Origin: JAYFRC01 sp034926415 | Lineage (GTDB): Bacteria > Bacillota > Clostridia > Oscillospirales > Oscillospiraceae | Assembly: GCA_034926415.1 (NCBI GenBank) | Contig: JAYFRC010000002.1 | Coordinates: 1 to 10,133 of the forward strand | Length of the DNA: 10,133 nt | Reading direction: 5' to 3' | Translations under genes and position numbers: made by a program | Notes under the pieces: generated by a model | Seen by the model: only the letters and a program-made list of their open reading frames with translations | Databases searched by the model: none | Told to the model about the DNA's origin: nothing | Part shown: one piece after another, positions 7,766-10,133 of the stretch | Layout: every line of letters starts with the position of its first letter | How positions within the stretch are numbered: position 1 is the first letter of the stretch

Positions 7766-7772
7766 TTGCTGT

Positions 7773-9950
7773 TTAGTCTCCTATCATGCCCTGCAGGAGC
7801 AGAGCGATCACCTTCGCTGCCTGCGCGCGGGTAGCGCTTGCCGTCGGAGCAAAGCTGCCGTCGCTGTTGCCGGAGATGAGACCCGCCCGCTGCATTGCGG
7901 TCACCGCATCCGACGCATAAGAGGCGATTTTCGCATTGTCTTTGAAAGCAACCGTGCCGTTCGTTTCCGGCAAGGTGTAATTCGCCTCTTTTTCCGCATA
8001 GCGCGCTATCATCACCGCGATATCCTGACGGGTTATGATGTCATTCGGGTTGAATTTGCCGTCCGCGCCTGAGGCAATTCCTTTTTCATACGCCCACTGT
8101 ACCGCTTTGAAATACCAGTCCGACGGCCTGACATCCGCGAATGACGAGGTCGTATAACCACTCAGATCGTCGCCGGAAAGGTTTGCGAGAATGGTCAAGA
8201 ACTGCGCTCTCGTTATATTTTCGTCCGGGCTGAATTTGCCGTTTCCTGTTCCGTTGATAATCTCTCTTGCCGCGAGGAAGTAAACGTAATCCTCATACCA
8301 GCCGGAAACATCGGTAAAGCTTATGTTGCTATAGCCGACCGTGTAAGTTGAAAAATGCGTCGTCGTAAAGGTTACCGCGCCTGTCGCCGCGTCGTAAACG
8401 CAGTTCGGGACCGTTATAAGCTTTCCGCTGTCCGAAATGTAGTAAACAACGATTTTGCTGGCATCCTCGCCTTCGGCAAGCTGATATGGTACGCTTACCA
8501 TCGCCGTACCGCCGCCAAAACTGGAAATCACGCTTCCGCCCGCCTCCACGGAAAAATTGTACACAGGATGGCTGCCGACCTGCTGCTGTTCCTCCGCAGG
8601 CAGAGATGAGACATCCACTTTCTTCACATTGATCTTTATGTCGTTGGAGCCGGCTGCACCGCTGATACTCGCCGTCGCTTCCGCGTCAAAGGTCAATGTC
8701 GCGGGGCCGGAATCAATTCTGACAGCGGCGTCTGTACTATTCGATATCTCGGCCAACGTGCCTCCCGGAATGGCCAGCTCAGTGGATTTTGCGGATGAAG
8801 GAGCCGTCACATGGATATTTACAATCGCCGTCCTTCCGTTTTCTTCCGCTGCCCGCGCCTCGTTCAGCAGGCTCTGCATAACGCTGGACGGCACCGCGGC
8901 GGAAGTCGTTCCGTCTGCATTTGTCGTCCCCGTAACCGTCGCTGTCGCGGTTTCTGTATTGCCTGAATGGTTGGTGTCTGTGGTGGGATCCGGAAGCTCA
9001 AGCACTGTTATGGGTATCGTGATGCTGGTCTTGTTGTTATCATCAAAAGTCACAGTAAGGCTGGTTTCTCCGGCAATGTATCCGGTAACGGCAACGGTTC
9101 CCTGTGAAGATAACCTGATTGGCGTTACCTCTGCGGTCTTACTATCCTTAACCGCGGTCGTTGCGGAAGTTGCCGCCGCGGTGCCCTGCCCGAAAGCGAC
9201 CGTAAATTTCGCCGTGACGCCGCAGTATACAGCCATTCTGTTCTTGGAGACTGTGGGAGGCAGCGGTTTGACTTCCGTTGTAAAGCTGTAGTCTGTGTTG
9301 TCGAGAATCGCGCTGCCGCGCGTGTCCTGAAACCCCAAGAGTCCGATGGTATACAGCGTGCTGTAATCAAGCACCGGGTAGGGAATCGAATAGGTCGTGT
9401 CGTTCGTCCAGCTACCTATGCCCGTTAGAGCTTTCCCGTTCAGGGAAACGGTCCCACGCCCCGCCGCCATCGCTCTGCTGAAGGTCACGGTCAGGCCGCC
9501 GCTGACGGCTACGCCTGCGGAATTATATACGGGCGCGACGCTCAGAACGGTAGGCCTTGCCTCAGTTGTAAAGCTGCAGTCCGTGCTATCGAGAATCGCG
9601 CTGCCGCGTGTATCCTGAAACCCCGAGATCCCGATGGTATACGATGTACTGCAATCGAGTCCAGAGTAGGGAATCGAATAGGTCGTGTCATTCGTCCAGC
9701 TGCCGCCCGTTAAAGTTTCTCCGTTCAGGGAAACGATCCCGTGTCCCGCCGCCATCGCTCTGCTGAAGGTCACGGTCACATTCCCGTTAACGAGTACGCC
9801 CGCCGCACCGCCCGCGGGCACGACGCTTTGGACTGCTGGCCGTGCCTCAGTTGTAAAGCTGCAGTCTGTGTTATCGAGAATCGCGCTGCCGCGTGTATCC
9901 TGAAACCCCGAGATCCCGATGGTATACGATGTACTGCAATCGAGTCCAGA
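7773..9950 (-). CDS. SLH-domain cell-surface protein with Ig-like repeats (5' incomplete)
   Basis: C-terminal 725 residues of a secreted protein expected to sit on the outside of the cell wall. Counting from the codon at 9950-9948: the tail of one SbsA-like (Big_5) Ig repeat (1-34), two full repeats (35-129, 130-225), an all-beta segment resembling a Big_2-type Ig domain (about 230-300), a Thr/Ser-rich linker (about 303-330), a stalk region often found before SLH domains (about 331-540, ending FTTTHFSTYTVGY), and three SLH domains starting near 544, 604 and 669. The first two carry ITRAQ- or ITRQ-type motifs and the third ATRAQ. SLH domains bind pyruvylated secondary wall polymers, so this is a non-covalently anchored surface protein; its ligand is unknown. 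The frame opens only after a TAA at 9951-9953. The first possible start is a GTG at 9821, in mid-domain and without a ribosome site, so the true N-terminus with its signal peptide is missing. It converges on galM. Confidence 0.85.
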   Translation of the reverse strand, partial: SGLDCSTSYTIGISGFQDTRGSAILDNTDCSFTTEARPAVQSVVPAGGAAGVLVNGNVTVTFSRAMAAGHGIVSLNGETLTGGSWTNDTTYSIPYSGLDCSTSYTIGISGFQDTRGSAILDSTDCSFTTEARPTVLSVAPVYNSAGVAVSGGLTVTFSRAMAAGRGTVSLNGKALTGIGSWTNDTTYSIPYPVLDYSTLYTIGLLGFQDTRGSAILDNTDYSFTTEVKPLPPTVSKNRMAVYCGVTAKFTVAFGQGTAAATSATTAVKDSKTAEVTPIRLSSQGTVAVTGYIAGETSLTVTFDDNNKTSITIPITVLELPDPTTDTNHSGNTETATATVTGTTNADGTTSAAVPSSVMQSLLNEARAAEENGRTAIVNIHVTAPSSAKSTELAIPGGTLAEISNSTDAAVRIDSGPATLTFDAEATASISGAAGSNDIKINVKKVDVSSLPAEEQQQVGSHPVYNFSVEAGGSVISSFGGGTAMVSVPYQLAEGEDASKIVVYYISDSGKLITVPNCVYDAATGAVTFTTTHFSTYTVGYSNISFTDVSGWYEDYVYFLAAREIINGTGNGKFSPDENITRAQFLTILANLSGDDLSGYTTSSFADVRPSDWYFKAVQWAYEKGIASGADGKFNPNDIITRQDIAVMIARYAEKEANYTLPETNGTVAFKDNAKIASYASDAVTAMQRAGLISGNSDGSFAPTASATRAQAAKVIALLLQGMIGD
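9276..9563 (-). repeat. Ig-like (Big_5/SbsA type) repeat 1, 96 codons
   Basis: The innermost copy, running from EARPTVLSVAP to NTDYSFTT. It has the family pattern: a VTFSRAM strand, GTVSLNG, GSWTNDTTYSIPY, YTIGLLGFQDTRGSAI. It is clearly diverged from the next copy, has one extra residue (GIGSW against GGSW), and has Tyr where the other copies have Cys at two positions. Confidence 0.8.
9564..9848 (-). repeat. Ig-like (Big_5/SbsA type) repeat 2, 95 codons
   Basis: The intact copy, running from EARPAVQSVVP to STDCSFTT, with the same strand pattern as its neighbours. It is almost identical to the next outer copy at DNA level (9 differences in 285 nt by eye), which points to recent duplication or gene conversion. 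It contains two Cys residues (LDCS and TDCS). Confidence 0.82.
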
Positions 9951-10133
9951 TTAGGGAATCGAATAGGTCGTGTCATTCGTCCAGCTGCCGCCCGTAAAAG
10001 TATCTCCGTTCAGGGAAACGATCCCGTGTCCCGCCGCCATCGCTCTGCTGAAGGTCACGGTCACATTCCCGTTAACGAGTACGCCAGCCGCACCGCACGC
10101 GGTCACGACGATTTGGACTGCTGGCCGTGCCTC
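9849..10133 (-). repeat. Ig-like repeat 3, 95 codons, with an in-frame stop
   Basis: The outermost visible copy, ending exactly where the window ends. Relative to repeat 2 it has two C-to-T differences in 9849-9950 and seven transversions in 9951-10133. One changes the Tyr codon of SIPY to TAA at 9951-9953. Confidence 0.8.
9954..10133 (-). pseudogene. Upstream in-frame remnant of the SLH surface-protein gene
   Basis: The same reading frame continues beyond the TAA at 9951-9953 to the window edge and encodes the first 60 residues of Ig repeat 3 (through GGSWTNDTTYSIP), with no frameshift. It is thus the same gene as the downstream part, separated by one nonsense codon. Compared with repeat 2 it has Ser-to-Ile, Pro-to-Thr, Gly-to-Cys, Glu-to-Asp and Leu-to-Phe changes. 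Whether the gene is truly broken or the bases are miscalled cannot be settled here; I lean toward sequence error. Confidence 0.5.

Noticed and set aside
8557..9291. 244-codon plus-strand open frame with hydrophobic Val/Ala stretches inside the SLH gene
   Set aside because: It is the complement of beta-rich Thr/Ser/Ala coding sequence, which produces pseudo-hydrophobic peptides. There is no ribosome site or family match.
9819..9821. GTG as the start of the SLH protein
   Set aside because: It falls in the middle of an Ig repeat with no Shine-Dalgarno and would leave a surface protein without a signal peptide. The same frame with repeat homology continues upstream.
9276..10133. Repeat array considered as CRISPR
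   Set aside because: The units are 285-288 nt, contiguous, in frame and encode Ig domains. There are no short direct repeats separated by unique spacers.

Overview
The first 7.6 kb read as one plus-strand catabolic operon for xylose. The last 2.4 kb hold a convergent minus-strand gene for a cell-surface protein. Three SLH domains, clean GGAGG-type ribosome sites, moderately GC-rich coding DNA and a long (class II, clostridial-type) xylose isomerase suggest an anaerobic Gram-positive of the Clostridia, possibly an Oscillospirales or Christensenellales relative. That placement is inferred from family resemblance, not from a marker gene.

Operon, left to right: the 3' part of a tandem-NBD sugar ABC ATPase (xylG-like, 2-1366); its membrane permease (xylH-like, 1359-2432, overlapping the previous gene by 8 nt); xylose isomerase xylA (2459-3769); xylulokinase xylB (3842-5371); an MFS transporter of uncertain substrate (5385-6569); and aldose 1-epimerase galM (6566-7594, ATGA overlap). 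Together they import a pentose, equilibrate its anomers, isomerise xylose to xylulose and phosphorylate it to xylulose 5-phosphate for the pentose phosphate pathway. The periplasmic-type binding protein, a regulator and the operon promoter are not in the window and presumably lie upstream. The only real internal gap, between xylA and xylB, carries a GC-rich terminator-like hairpin. Its 3' arm can instead pair with the xylB Shine-Dalgarno region, a possible device for setting the xylA:xylB ratio.

A 178-nt spacer (7595-7772) separates the convergent genes. It holds about 120 nt of unexplained sequence and then a 24-bp near-perfect hairpin, probably a shared bidirectional terminator.

The minus-strand gene encodes the C-terminal part of a secreted protein: tandem 95-96-residue bacterial Ig-like (SbsA/Big_5 type) repeats, a Thr/Ser-rich linker and stalk, then three SLH domains at the C-terminus. 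Its N-terminus is beyond the window edge. The outermost repeat is nearly identical to the next one but carries an in-frame TAA and a cluster of transversions close to the window end. This is either a real nonsense mutation or, more likely, poor sequence in an assembly that breaks inside a repeat array.

Overall this is mainly an ordinary xylose operon. I found no convincing evidence of a novel system. The best second-look items are the xylA-xylB alternative hairpins, the damaged repeat array, and the paired Cys/Tyr switch between repeats.
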